The notes: generated from the sequence alone by a model not told the origin. Shown: positions 22,018-30,054, counted from the first letter of the stretch. The stretch: 64,000 nucleotides of DNA from Neisseriaceae bacterium HSC-16F19 (GCF_024171525.1 NZ_JALJZY010000006.1:101250-165249), one strand, 5' to 3'. Made by a program: numbers and translations.

Positions 22018-22578
22018 TTACCAGCGCTCGACCAAGGCGCTCAAATCGGTATTTTTGGGCGTATCTTCGTGCCCTTCGCCTGCGGTACCGATCATCAGCA
22101 GCCCCATGATTTTGTCCTCATCGCGGCAGTGCATGGCCTCGCGCAGCAGAGGGCTGTTGACCCACAGACCGGTAATCCACACATTGTCAAACCCTTGCGC
22201 CTTGGCGGCCAGCTGGGCGGCGTAGGCGGCACAGGCGGCGCTGGCCTGTTGCTCCCACACCGGTTTGGCGCGCGGAGGTTGGGTTTCCGGCGTGGAAATC
22301 ACCGCAATCACCAGCGGCGCCATCGCAGCCACGCGGTCGGCTTTTTTCCGGGTTTCTTCACCATAGTTGAGTTGGGTCACGGTTTCGTTGAGCAGGGCAT
22401 GAAAACGCGCCTTGGCCGCCTCACCTTCAATCACCACAAAACGCCACGGCGTCAGCAGGCCGTGGTCGGGCACTTGGGTGGCGGCCTGCAAAATGGCCTC
22501 CAATTGCGCCTCATCGGGTGCGGGCAGACCCAGCGGGCGGGTGGAACGGCGGGTGGTCAGCAGGCTTAGGGCATCCAT
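22018..22578 (-). CDS. Nitroreductase family protein (YdjA-like)
   Basis: A 186-aa FMN-dependent reductase of the small YdjA/nitroreductase type. The FMN-binding start MDALSLLTTRRSTRPLGLPAPD carries the RRS motif. PDHGLLTPWRFVVIEG (about 37-52) has the phosphate-binding HG-L-PWRF block. The C-terminal NVWITGLWVNSPLLREAM and GLLMIGTAGE blocks complete the fold. Members use NAD(P)H to reduce nitro compounds, quinones or similar, and the natural substrate is unknown. It is transcribed alone, divergent from the FKBP lipoprotein gene. Confidence 0.88.
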   Translation of the reverse strand: MDALSLLTTRRSTRPLGLPAPDEAQLEAILQAATQVPDHGLLTPWRFVVIEGEAAKARFHALLNETVTQLNYGEETRKKADRVAAMAPLVIAVISTPETQPPRAKPVWEQQASAACAAYAAQLAAKAQGFDNVWITGLWVNSPLLREAMHCRDEDKIMGLLMIGTAGEGHEDTPKNTDLSALVERW

Positions 22579-22706
22579 GGTTTTCTTTCGCTCATGTCAA
22601 TCAACAGGGGCGGTTTATACCACAAGCCCCTGTCGCAAACCAGCCGCGAACAAAGTAAAGCCGGGTAAGCACAGCACCCGGTCCGCGGCAGGACGCCGTT
22701 CTTTGT

Positions 22707-22712
22707 TATAAT
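22707..22712 (+). promoter_or_regulatory. -10 box of the FKBP lipoprotein gene
   Basis: TATAAT in GTTATAATGCCGCC, 35 nt upstream of the ATG. A weak -35 would lie in GTCCGCGGCAGG. The NGTATAATGCGC-like pattern recurs before rph and rlmB. Confidence 0.55.
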
Positions 22713-22746
22713 GCCGCCTTTCGTCTTGCCTTGAAGAAAGAACACC

Positions 22747-23289
22747 ATGCAAAAACGCATTCTCTCCGCCCTAGCCGCAAGCCTTTTGGCCTTGGCTGCC
22801 TGCAACAACAACGACAACGGCTTCAAAGCCAATAACGCTGCCAGCACCGAAGCACCGGCCCAAAGCGCAGCACCCGCCGCGCCCGTTGCCGAAGACGATG
22901 CCGCCGCCGCAGGCAAAGCCTTCTTGGCCGAAAACCAGGGCAAAGAGGGTGTGCAAACCACCGCCAGCGGCCTGCAATACAAGGTTAATCAGGAAGGCAG
23001 CGGCAAACAGCCCACTGCCGAAGATGTGGTCAGCGTGCATTACGAAGGCCGCCTGATTGACGGCACCGTATTCGACGCCAGCCGCAAGCACGGCGACCAG
23101 CCCATTACCTTCCCGCTCAATGGCGTGATTCCCGGCTGGACCGAAGGTGTGCAGCTGATGAAAGAAGGCGCCAATTACACCTTCTTTATCCCTGCCGAAC
23201 TGGCCTATGGCGAACACGGCGTGCCCGGTGCCATTCCGCCGAACAGCACCCTGGTGTTTGACGTAGAACTGGTCAAAGTGGGCGAATAA
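22747..23289 (+). CDS. FKBP-type peptidyl-prolyl isomerase lipoprotein
   Basis: A 180-aa protein. Lipoprotein signal MQKRILSALAASLLALAAC (Cys19), an Ala-rich linker, a short helix (AAAGKAFLAENQGKEGVQTT), then one FKBP domain (about 80-180). FKBP hallmarks are present: VSVHYEGRLIDGTVFDAS, PITFPLNGVIPGWTEGVQLM, YTFFIPAELAYGEHG and LVFDVELVKV, with the active-site Tyr, Phe, Asp, Val-Ile and Trp in place. It would assist folding in the periplasm or on the outer membrane. It is shorter than typical Mip/FkpA because the N-terminal dimer helices are reduced, so probably a monomer. Confidence 0.92.
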   Translation: MQKRILSALAASLLALAACNNNDNGFKANNAASTEAPAQSAAPAAPVAEDDAAAAGKAFLAENQGKEGVQTTASGLQYKVNQEGSGKQPTAEDVVSVHYEGRLIDGTVFDASRKHGDQPITFPLNGVIPGWTEGVQLMKEGANYTFFIPAELAYGEHGVPGAIPPNSTLVFDVELVKVGE

Positions 23290-23296
23290 GACATCC

Positions 23297-23329
23297 AGGC
23301 TGCCTGAAATGCTTGTTTTCAGGCAGCCT
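23297..23329 (+). terminator. DUS-pair hairpin after the FKBP gene
   Basis: AGGCTGCCTGAAATGC faces GTTTTCAGGCAGCCT. No long T-run follows, so termination may be weak. Confidence 0.6.
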
Positions 23330-23339
23330 GAGACTACAT

Positions 23340-23416
23340 GTAGGGTGGGCATTCCTGCCCACCATCTTAAACGGCTGATGAACAAAGATGATGGGTGGGC
23401 AAGAATGCCCACCCTA
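23340..23416. repeat. GTAGGGTGGGCATTCCTGCCCACC palindrome
   Basis: GTAGGGTGGGCATTCCTGCC at the left and GGGCAAGAATGCCCACCCTAC at the right, about 77 bp, nearly identical to the unit at 27958-28033 including the spacer AAACGGCTGATGAACAAAGATG (AAGCAGCTGATTATCAAAGATG in the other). Confidence 0.8.
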
Positions 23417-23505
23417 CGGCCCATATGCTTGTCTGCATGAGGTTTTGCCAAGGTCTCGGCCTATTGCTTTTTGTTTAAGCTGCCCCTGCCCTTAAGGAGT
23501 ACGCC

Positions 23506-24144
23506 ATGTTGTCCTGTCACTGCACTACCCTGCGCCCTGCCTTGCTCTGTCTGGCACTGCTGGCCACGCCTGCCGCCGCCACCGTGGGCGGTGATGATTA
23601 TCTGGAAGTCTTGGGTTATGAAGCGGCGGGCAACAAAGTGTATCTGCTGCGGCATTATGAAGACGGGCTGGGCGGCAGCAATCTGTATTATTTCAATCTG
23701 TCGGCCCAGGAGCCGGAGCGCCTGATTAAGGTGCTGTCCTTTTATGACCCCGCCTCCAAGGAAAACCCGAACGACCAGCATGCCCGCGCCGTGGAAGATG
23801 CGGTCTTTGAAGCCAAACTGGCACAGCTGAAAAAGCGCCTCCGGCCTTTGTCTGCACTCAAAACCGAGGCCATTACCCTTCATCTTGACAGTCAGTCACT
23901 GCGCCATATTCCTTCATGGGGAGATCCCCAGCAATCGGTACAGGTCACCGACCAGCGCTATCATCTGAGTTACGGCCCCTATCAAAGCGCACCGGCCACA
24001 GCCTCTGTTTACAAAGGCATGCTGACCGTTAAGCAGGCGTACAGACTGCCCAAGCAACAAGGCTATATCGCCAGTGTCCGCTACACCAATACCGATTTTG
24101 AAACCGGTTACAGCACCGAAGAGATGCATCTGCTGAAAAAATAA
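23506..24144 (+). CDS. Secreted hypothetical protein
   Basis: A 212-aa protein with a cleavable signal peptide (MLSCHCTTLRPALLCLALLATPAAA, cleavage after Ala25 or so). The mature part is rich in aromatic residues and beta strands: YLEVLGYEAAGNKVYLLRHY, SNLYYFNLS, YHLSYGPYQSAP, GYIASVRYTNTDFETGYSTEEMHLL. No known domain is recognised. AAGGAG seven bases before the ATG supports the start. Probably periplasmic. It lies 31 bp upstream of aroA on the same strand, so they could share a transcript, though the functional link is not obvious. Confidence 0.75.
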   Translation: MLSCHCTTLRPALLCLALLATPAAATVGGDDYLEVLGYEAAGNKVYLLRHYEDGLGGSNLYYFNLSAQEPERLIKVLSFYDPASKENPNDQHARAVEDAVFEAKLAQLKKRLRPLSALKTEAITLHLDSQSLRHIPSWGDPQQSVQVTDQRYHLSYGPYQSAPATASVYKGMLTVKQAYRLPKQQGYIASVRYTNTDFETGYSTEEMHLLKK

Positions 24145-24175
24145 ATCACTCCAAACACGTACCGAAAGCCCCCTT

Positions 24176-25474
24176 ATGAGCGAATCCCTGCGCCTGAATG
24201 CGGCCGTGCTGCCGCCCGCCACCGTGGCCCTGCCCGGTTCCAAAAGCATCAGCAACCGCACCCTGCTCCTGGCCGCCCTGGCCGACAACAGCTGCGACAT
24301 CGTTTCATTGCTGCATTCGGACGACACCGAACGCATGCTGGAAGCGCTGGCGCAACTGGGTGTGCGCATCGGGCCGCAGGCCGAAGGCCGTTTGCGCGTA
24401 CACGGCTGCGGCGGCCGTTTCCCCCACAGCACGGCCGATTTGTTTCTCGGCAATGCCGGTACTGCCTTCCGCCCGCTCACCGCCGTGCTGGCCATACTCG
24501 GCGGCGACTACCGCCTGCACGGCGTGCCGCGCATGCACGAGCGCCCCATCGGAGATTTGGTCGATGCCCTGCGCCAAGCCGGTGCGCAGATTGATTACGA
24601 AGCCAATGAAGGCTATCCGCCGCTGCGTATTGGTGCACGCAGCACAGACGGCAGCCGTGATATTTCGGTTAACGGCAATGTTTCCAGCCAGTTTCTGACA
24701 GCCCTGCTGATGGCGCTGCCGCTCACCGGCGAAGCCCATACCATTCATGTCGTCGGCGAGCTGATTTCCAAACCCTATATCGACATCACCCTCAAACTGA
24801 TGGCGCGTTTCGGGGTCGAAATCCGCCACGACGACTACCGCAGCTTCCACATCCCCGCAGGCTGCCGCTACCATGCGCCCGCCGTGCTGCATGTGGAAGG
24901 CGATGCCTCCAGCGCCTCCTATTTCCTCGCCGCCGGCCTGCTCTCCGGCAGCCCGGTACGCGTGACCGGCATCGGCCGCCACAGCATCCAGGGCGATGTG
25001 GCTTTTGCGCGCGAACTGGAGCGCATCGGCGCCACCGTGGTATGGGACGAAGACTTTATCGAAGTGTCGCGCGCCCCCGGACAAGCAGTGCAGCCCTTTG
25101 ATTTGGACGCCAACCACATCCCCGACGCCGCCATGACCCTGGCCGTGGTGGCCTTGGTCAGCGGCGCGCCTTGCCGCCTGCGCAATATCGCCAGCTGGCG
25201 CGTCAAGGAAACCGACCGCATTGCCGCCATGGCCGCGGAATTGCGCAAACTGGGCGCCGAAGTCGAAGAAACGCCGGACAGCATCCGCATTGTTCCGCCA
25301 GCCGTGCTCAAGGCCGAGGCCGCCATCGATACCTACGACGACCACCGCATGGCCATGTGTTTTTCGCTGGTGAGCCTCATGGGCGTACCGGTCATCATCC
25401 GCGACCCGCAATGCGTCAACAAAACCTTCCCCGATTACTTTAAGGTGTGGGCCGAAATCACCCGCCCGGCTTAA
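24176..25474 (+). CDS. aroA: 3-phosphoshikimate 1-carboxyvinyltransferase (EPSP synthase)
   Basis: A 432-aa enzyme of the shikimate pathway that joins phosphoenolpyruvate to shikimate-3-phosphate. Motifs are LPGSKSISNRTLLLAALA (substrate lysine and Ser-Arg), the PEP-loop LFLGNAGTAFRPLTAVLA (about 87-104), RMHERPIGDLVDAL, the inner-strand SSQFLTALLMALPL, and the C-terminal RVKETDRIAAMAAELRKLGA and DDHRMAMCFSLVSL. The Gly of LGNAGTAxRP is kept, as in class I (glyphosate-sensitive type) enzymes. The length is normal. A DUS-pair terminator follows. Confidence 0.96.
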   Translation: MSESLRLNAAVLPPATVALPGSKSISNRTLLLAALADNSCDIVSLLHSDDTERMLEALAQLGVRIGPQAEGRLRVHGCGGRFPHSTADLFLGNAGTAFRPLTAVLAILGGDYRLHGVPRMHERPIGDLVDALRQAGAQIDYEANEGYPPLRIGARSTDGSRDISVNGNVSSQFLTALLMALPLTGEAHTIHVVGELISKPYIDITLKLMARFGVEIRHDDYRSFHIPAGCRYHAPAVLHVEGDASSASYFLAAGLLSGSPVRVTGIGRHSIQGDVAFARELERIGATVVWDEDFIEVSRAPGQAVQPFDLDANHIPDAAMTLAVVALVSGAPCRLRNIASWRVKETDRIAAMAAELRKLGAEVEETPDSIRIVPPAVLKAEAAIDTYDDHRMAMCFSLVSLMGVPVIIRDPQCVNKTFPDYFKVWAEITRPA

Positions 25475-25485
25475 AGCCCAATATG

Positions 25486-25521
25486 AAAAAGGCTGCCTGA
25501 AACTTTCAGGCAGCCTTTTTT
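25486..25521. terminator. DUS-pair terminator between aroA and the macro-domain gene
   Basis: AAAAAGGCTGCCTGAAA and TTTCAGGCAGCCTTTTTT serve the two convergent genes. The last base touches the stop codon of the macro-domain gene. Confidence 0.88.
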
Positions 25522-26039
25522 CAATGCAGCGGTGTTTGCAACAAATCCCGATAACGTGCCGCGTCCGCCGCCGCAAAGCAGCAGAACACCACCCGCCATA
25601 GGGCCGGGCATTGCGGCAAGGTAGCGCGCACCGTGGCCAGCGCGATTTCCGCCGCCTCGGCTGCCGGATAAGCATACACCCCGGTACTGATACAGGGAAA
25701 AGCGATGCTGGCCACCTCATGCACCTGCGCCAGCAGTAGCGATTCGCGATAAGCCGAAGCCAGCGCCGCCGCTTCCCCGCGCGCACCGCCGTGCCACACC
25801 GGACCGACGGTGTGGATGACAAAACGCGCCGGCAAAGCATAGCCCGCGGTAATTTTGGCCTCGCCGGTGGCGCAACCGCCCAAAGTGCGGCATTCCGCCA
25901 GCAACTGCGGCCCCGCCGCCCGGTGTATGGCCCCGTCCACCCCGCCGCCGCCCAACAGGCTGTTATTGGCGGCATTCACAATGGCGTCCACCGCCAAGGT
26001 GGTGATGTCGCCTTCGATGACTTCCAAAATCACACTCAT
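25521..26039 (-). CDS. Macro-domain protein, O-acetyl-ADP-ribose deacetylase type
   Basis: A 172-aa single macro domain of the YmdB/MacroD type. Ligand-binding motifs are DAIVNAANNSLLGGGGVDGAIHRAAG in two parts (about 17-42, with catalytic-type Asn and Asp), GGCATGEAKITAGYALPARFVIHTVGPVW and the phosphate loop AFPCISTGVYAYP (about 113-125). Such enzymes remove ADP-ribose from proteins or acetyl from O-acetyl-ADP-ribose. It is followed on the same strand by nothing and preceded 22 bp upstream by the DUF2493 gene, another possible ADP-ribose/NAD-linked (SLOG) protein, so the two probably form an operon with a common nucleotide theme. Confidence 0.92.
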   Translation of the reverse strand: MSVILEVIEGDITTLAVDAIVNAANNSLLGGGGVDGAIHRAAGPQLLAECRTLGGCATGEAKITAGYALPARFVIHTVGPVWHGGARGEAAALASAYRESLLLAQVHEVASIAFPCISTGVYAYPAAEAAEIALATVRATLPQCPALWRVVFCCFAAADAARYRDLLQTPLH

Positions 26040-26061
26040 GGTTTTCCTCTATCAATAATTG

Positions 26062-26409
26062 TCAGCCATGGTACCCATAAGCCACCACCGCCAACAGCTT
26101 GCCTTGGGCTTCGGCCTTGCGGATGCTGTCGCGGGTGCCTTTGGACTTGCCGTCCCAGCACGCCAGCAAAGCATCGCAATAATCGACGATTTGGCTGTTG
26201 CGCAAAGGCCCCGCCCGGCGGCCTTGCGACCAATCGGGCTTGAATACCGTGAGCGGCAAACCCCGCTCCGCCGCATAGCGCTCCGCCAGCGCATCCGCGC
26301 CGACAGCACCGCCGGAAACGATTTCCGTAACCCCGGCTATATCGGCCAAATGGCGGTACAGCAAGGCATAATCATCAAAATCGCGGCCGCCGACTATGGC
26401 AAGTTTCAT
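26062..26409 (-). CDS. DUF2493 / YpsA-related SLOG-fold protein
   Basis: A 115-aa Rossmann-like protein. The start MKLAIVGGRDFDDYALLYRHL is chosen because GGGGAGATAAT precedes it. Motifs are VGGRDFDD (about 6-13), EIVSGGAVGADALAERYA (the SGGA-G-D ligand loop) and KPDWSQGRRAGPLRNSQIV, then LLACWDGKSKGTRDSI. This is the DprA/LOG-like pattern of SLOG proteins, which bind nucleotides and are proposed sensors of NAD- or nucleotide-derived ligands, often in phage and conflict settings. It lies 22 bp upstream of the macro-domain gene, same strand. Confidence 0.85.
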   Translation of the reverse strand: MKLAIVGGRDFDDYALLYRHLADIAGVTEIVSGGAVGADALAERYAAERGLPLTVFKPDWSQGRRAGPLRNSQIVDYCDALLACWDGKSKGTRDSIRKAEAQGKLLAVVAYGYHG

Positions 26410-26445
26410 ATTATCTCCCCATCCGGGTTTGAACACCGCATCCAT

Positions 26446-26936
26446 TATCCGCAGTGCTGCGTCGGATTGTGTCGGATTTAATTTTCAGGCAGCCTGAACG
26501 CCGTAGGCCGGCTCTCCGGGCCGACACGCCAAAATACACAGTCGGCTTGGAAAGCCGACCTACCCCTTAGCAAACTGCTTTTCACGTCGTTCAAGTTGTT
26601 AATGCGTTATCCTGCGGGCAGTTGCAGGGTCTGTATGCGGTTTGGAGATTCTGCGACTCCGCCCTGCTCCGCGCAGAATGACGGCGCTTGCGTAGGTCGG
26701 ATTCTTGTATCCGACATCCCCGCCCTTGCTGCACATTGATTATGTCGGATTCAAGAATCCGACCTACGGCTGCTGTTTACCCCAAAAATTAAGGCTGCCT
26801 GAGAACACAGAAAATGTTTTCAGGCAGCCTTGTAAGGGCGGGTTTTACACCCGCCCGCAGCCATGGATAAACGGGCGGGTGTAAAACCCGCCCCTACACC
26901 GATGGCGGTATCGGCAACGCAGGCTGCCTGAAAACC
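26446..26936. repeat. Gene-free block of three palindrome families
   Basis: About 490 bp with no gene. It holds GTAGGCCGGCTCTCCGGGCCGAC with its partner GTCGGCTTGGAAAGCCGACCTAC (26503-26563), GTAGGTCGGATTCTTGTATCCGAC with GTCGGATTCAAGAATCCGACCTAC (26694-26766), and GGGCGGGTTTTACACCCGCCC with GGGCGGGTGTAAAACCCGCCCC (26838-26894). In addition there is a DUS pair at 26793-26831. AGATTCTGCGACTCC...GCAGAATGACGG filler lies in the middle (26647-26683). Confidence 0.75.
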
Positions 26937-27902
26937 TCAATCCAACACTTCCCGCTCAATATCCCACACATCTTCGCCAAATTTGCGCAACCACCAGTCC
27001 AGCATTTCGCTGTCGAACAGGCTGGCCTGGAAGCGGTAATGTTCATCGCTCTCTTCCACAATCATCTGGTCATCGGCAAGCGGGGTTTCGGTGAGGTGGA
27101 AGCCGGCGCCGCGGCGGATGGAGAAGGTGAGGCGGATGCGTTGGCGGGTGCCGAAGCCGAAGGCGCCTTCATCGATATGGCGCTGAAAATCAAAATCTTT
27201 GGGACGCTCAAAGCCCAAGGTGCTGACTTCGGCCCACAGGATGCGGTGCAGGGCCAGGTGGCGGGTGTCGCGGTAGCCTTCATAATGCACCACCAGATAC
27301 AGCACTTTGCCCTGCTGTGCCAAGGCCAGCGGCAGCACAGTGTGTTCGTTTTCGTCGCCGTGCTGGTTGCGGTAGCGCAGTTTGAGTTTGCGGTTATTAA
27401 ACAGGGCACGGCTCACCGCATCCAAGACGCCGTCGGCCAGTTTGGGCGGCCGCAGCGGCTGGCTGGTGGGTACCACGGCGGCTTTGTCCAGCCATTCGTG
27501 CTCCAGCTTGTCGGCACCGTCGATATTGAGTTTGCGGTGCGCCTGTTCGAAAAAGGGCTGCATAAAACCCAGCACACTGGGCGGCAGCAATTGCGCCAGA
27601 TGCTGTTGCGCCAGCAGAAGCAGCAGGGATTCCTGTTCGTTGAGGCTGGAGAGGTTGAGGCCGTGGCTGTGGCTGAGCCAGCGGTAGCCGTAGGGCTTGC
27701 CGGCGGTATCGCGTTCCAAATCGGGAAACTGCTGGCACAGGGCATCGAGGTGGCGCTGGATGGTGCGCACATCGCGCTCGAAACCGGCATCGGAGAGCTG
27801 TTGCTGCAATTCAGCGGCGGTGGTTTTGCGGTGGCGCGGAATCAGGCGCAACAGTTCGATGGTAAAGAGGACGGTGTCGAGGGTATGGGGGCGTTGCGGC
27901 AT
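26937..27902 (-). CDS. WYL-domain transcriptional regulator
   Basis: A 321-aa protein from MPQRPHTLDTVLFTIELLRL; the upstream open frame reads through a repeat and is dropped. The N-terminal winged helix (about 10-75: TTAAELQQQLSDAGFERDVRTIQRHLDAL) binds DNA. The WYL domain (about 165-245) has RALFNNRKLKLRYRNQHGDENEHTVLPLALAQQGKVLYLVVHYEG in two parts, and a C-terminal WCX part follows (IRLTFSIRRGAGFHL). WYL regulators often sense nucleic-acid ligands and control defence or DNA-damage genes. The target is unknown. Nothing nearby on the same strand suggests its regulon. Confidence 0.88.
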   Translation of the reverse strand: MPQRPHTLDTVLFTIELLRLIPRHRKTTAAELQQQLSDAGFERDVRTIQRHLDALCQQFPDLERDTAGKPYGYRWLSHSHGLNLSSLNEQESLLLLLAQQHLAQLLPPSVLGFMQPFFEQAHRKLNIDGADKLEHEWLDKAAVVPTSQPLRPPKLADGVLDAVSRALFNNRKLKLRYRNQHGDENEHTVLPLALAQQGKVLYLVVHYEGYRDTRHLALHRILWAEVSTLGFERPKDFDFQRHIDEGAFGFGTRQRIRLTFSIRRGAGFHLTETPLADDQMIVEESDEHYRFQASLFDSEMLDWWLRKFGEDVWDIEREVLD

Positions 27903-27957
27903 GGCGGTATTAGATCTTTGCAAAACCCGTTGATGACAACGATAAAACAAACCACAG

Positions 27958-28033
27958 CTAGGGTGGGCATTCCTGCCCACCATTTTAAGCAGCTGATTAT
28001 CAAAGATGATTGGTGGGCAAGAATGCCCACCCT
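27958..28033. repeat. CTAGGGTGGGCATTCCTGCCCACC palindrome
   Basis: Near-identical to the unit at 23340. Followed at 28058-28076 by GGGGTTTTGAAAAGGTCTCA, another decayed end of the TGAGACC MITE family; the matching AGATCTTTGCAAAACCC lies at 27910-27926, so the palindrome sits between two such ends. Confidence 0.75.
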
Positions 28034-28085
28034 ACGGCTTGAATAATATGCTGTCCGGGGTTTTGAAAAGGTCTCAGTATGGGGT

Positions 28086-28219
28086 TATAGTCGAATAAAA
28101 TAAGAACGAGACAAGGCAGCAAAAAAGCCGCGAGCGCAGCGAAGTCCCGTGGGGCAGACAGTACAAGTAGTACGGCAAGGCGTAGCAACGCCGTATCGTT
28201 CTTATTTTAAATGACTATA
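28086..28219. mobile_element. Correia-like repeat element, short form
   Basis: TATAGTCGAATAAAATAAGAACGAG at the left and CGTTCTTATTTTAAATGACTATA at the right, 134 bp, same internal layout as the copy at 18435. Its right end is 8 bp from the plsC terminator. Confidence 0.85.
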
Positions 28220-28226
28220 GTCATAA

Positions 28227-28260
28227 TAAAAAGCCGCTGTGTCGTATAACACAGCGGCAG
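28227..28260 (-). terminator. Terminator of the acyltransferase operon
   Basis: On the minus strand GCCGCTGTGT pairs with ACACAGCGGC over a 6-nt loop and is followed by TTTTTATTAT. It lies directly after the plsC stop. Confidence 0.85.
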
Positions 28261-28266
28261 CGGTTT

Positions 28267-29025
28267 TCAGGCAGCCTCTCCGGCCAAGCCTTGCTGGGCT
28301 TCGCTGAGTATGCGGTGCAGCTGCCGTGCCAGTTCCTGGCGGCTGCCCTGCGGGGCCACTTCGGGCAGGAAATGCACTTCCACACGGCTCTGGGGCTGGC
28401 TGATGATGGCGCGGATGGAATCCCACAGGCTGATGTCGCCGTAATAGGCCAGCGCGGGGTTGACGCTGCCGCCGTCTGCGGCGGGATAACGGCACAGCAC
28501 GGGCACCAGCGGTACTTGGGCGTCCAAGGCTGCCTGAAAAAAGCTGCCTTTAAACGGCAGGATGTGCTCGCCGACGCTGCTGGTGCCTTCGGGAAACAGC
28601 GCCACGCTGTCGCCTTCGGCCAATGCTTGGGTGACGTGGTTGAGCTGGTTGCCGTTGCTGGCGGCGCGGCGGTTGCGGGTCACATACACGGTGCGCGCCT
28701 GGGTGGCGAGATAGCCGATGACCGGCCATTTGGCCACATCGTCTTTGGCGACGAAGCGGCCGGGAAAGGCGGCGTTGATGGCCATGATGTCGAGCCAGGA
28801 AATGTGGTTGCTCACCAGCATCTGCCCGCGTTCGGCGGGCGGCAGGATGCCGTGTACCGACAGGCGGACGCCGCAGGAAGCGAGCACGCGCTGCGACCAC
28901 AGCTGGATGGCGCACAGTTTGCGCCGGGGCGAATAAAACGGAAACAGCAGCAGCATTTCCAGGCTGCCGTAGCCGAGACACACGCCGATGGCGGCGAGAC
29001 GGGCGGCAAAACGCAGACGGCTCAT
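28267..29025 (-). CDS. plsC: 1-acyl-sn-glycerol-3-phosphate acyltransferase
   Basis: A 252-aa membrane-bound acyltransferase that adds the second acyl chain to lysophosphatidic acid. The N-terminal hydrophobic segment (IGVCLGYGSLEMLLLFPF, 13-30) anchors it. The catalytic box is SNHISWLD (His74, Asp79), followed by FVAKDDVAKWPVIGYLATQ and the substrate block LFPEGTSSVGEHILPF (about 140-155). The stop codon TGA is part of a DUS at 28266-28277, and a second DUS lies in-frame near 28529. The OlsB-like gene lies 3 bp upstream on the same strand, so the two form an operon for membrane lipid assembly, as in other neisserial genomes. Confidence 0.92.
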   Translation of the reverse strand: MSRLRFAARLAAIGVCLGYGSLEMLLLFPFYSPRRKLCAIQLWSQRVLASCGVRLSVHGILPPAERGQMLVSNHISWLDIMAINAAFPGRFVAKDDVAKWPVIGYLATQARTVYVTRNRRAASNGNQLNHVTQALAEGDSVALFPEGTSSVGEHILPFKGSFFQAALDAQVPLVPVLCRYPAADGGSVNPALAYYGDISLWDSIRAIISQPQSRVEVHFLPEVAPQGSRQELARQLHRILSEAQQGLAGEAA

Positions 29026-29028
29026 GGC

Positions 29029-29802
29029 TTAACCGGCTTCGGCGGCGGCCTGCTTGGAGAGCGAGGCGGCCATTTCAGGAGCGAAGCGCTGTACATAGCG
29101 CTGGTTGAGCTGGGTGAGGTCCATCAGAATCAGCACGTCGGCGCAGTTAAAGGCTTCGTCCAGACAGGGTGCGCCGCAAAACCAGGCGCCGGCTTTCAGG
29201 TAGCCTTTGATGAGGGCGGGACATTCGGGATTGTCCACCGGCAGTTTGTCGTCCAGCGTGAGCGGATTGAGCGGTGCCACCTGCCATTGCGCCGGGGCGA
29301 GGTATTTCTGTTTGAGGTCGTGGTAGAGCGCTGCGGCGATGTGGCCGCCGTCTTCGGTGCCGATGCTGCCGCAGCCGGTCATAAAGCGCAGATTGTGCTC
29401 GTGCATGAATTTGGTCAGCCCCGCCCACAGCGACATCACCACACCGCCGTGGCGGTAGTCTTCGTGGATACAGGCGCGGCCGAGTTCGACCATATGCGGA
29501 TAGATGTCGGCCAGGGGCGAGAGGTCAAATTCGCTCTCGCTGTACCAGCCGCCCAGCTGCTGCGCGCCCTCCCAGGTGAGCAGGCGGTAACAGCCCACCA
29601 CTTCGTGGCTTTGCTGGTCAAAGGCCAGCAGGTGGCGGCAATAAGGGTCGTAGCGGTCGATGTCTTTGCCGTCCACACCTTGGATGTCGGCGCCTTTTTC
29701 TATGGCAAAGACCTGATAGCGCAGGCGTTGCGCGGCTTCGATTTCGGCCGGTGTTTCGGCAATGCGGACATAAACACCGGTGGCGGCGGATGGGCTGTTC
29801 AT
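29029..29802 (-). CDS. GNAT/OlsB-like N-acyltransferase
   Basis: A 257-aa protein. Start MNSPSAATGVYVRIAETPAE is set by GGAGAACATCTC in front of it; an ATG 27 bases upstream is less likely. It resembles the OlsB/'hemolysin-like' group of GNAT enzymes: AAQRLRYQVFAIEKGADI, DRYDPYCRHLLAFD, VVGCYRLLTWEGA, VELGRACIHEDYRHGGVVMSLWAGL (the acetyl/acyl-CoA site) and FMTGCGSIGT. OlsB moves a 3-hydroxyacyl chain from ACP to ornithine to make lyso-ornithine lipid. With plsC next to it (an OlsA-like second step is possible), ornithine lipid synthesis is a fair guess. A minority-type uptake sequence lies in-frame at 29196-29207. Confidence 0.8.
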   Translation of the reverse strand: MNSPSAATGVYVRIAETPAEIEAAQRLRYQVFAIEKGADIQGVDGKDIDRYDPYCRHLLAFDQQSHEVVGCYRLLTWEGAQQLGGWYSESEFDLSPLADIYPHMVELGRACIHEDYRHGGVVMSLWAGLTKFMHEHNLRFMTGCGSIGTEDGGHIAAALYHDLKQKYLAPAQWQVAPLNPLTLDDKLPVDNPECPALIKGYLKAGAWFCGAPCLDEAFNCADVLILMDLTQLNQRYVQRFAPEMAASLSKQAAAEAG

Positions 29803-29955
29803 GAGATGTTCTCCGGTAACGGCCATCAATAGGCTGCGGCCGTTACCTTACCTTGATTTTGTGTTAAGTAATGTTGTGGTGTGATTTTTCAGGCTGCCTG
29901 AAAGAGTCACTGCCGTTATTCTTTGTTTGGGAACGGCATGGAATAGCGCAGGGCC

Positions 29956-29983
29956 GTAGGGCGGGCATTCCTGCCCACCCTAC
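29956..29983. repeat. Short GTAGGGCGGGCATTCCTGCCCACCCTAC palindrome
   Basis: A compact 28-bp member of the same palindrome family (GTAGGGCGGGCA, then TGCCCACCCTAC in the other arm), lying in the 300-bp spacer between the acyltransferase operon and the yicC terminator. That spacer holds no gene. Confidence 0.7.
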
Positions 29984-30054
29984 CTGTAGCCTGTTTTGCG
30001 GTCATCAACGGTTTTTGCAAAGGCATCAGCCCGGTAAAAGCGCGCGCATTGTAG

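Noticed and set aside
24305..25975. 556-codon minus-strand frame spanning aroA and the macro-domain gene
   Set aside because: Antisense to two well-supported genes, no start signal and low-complexity product.
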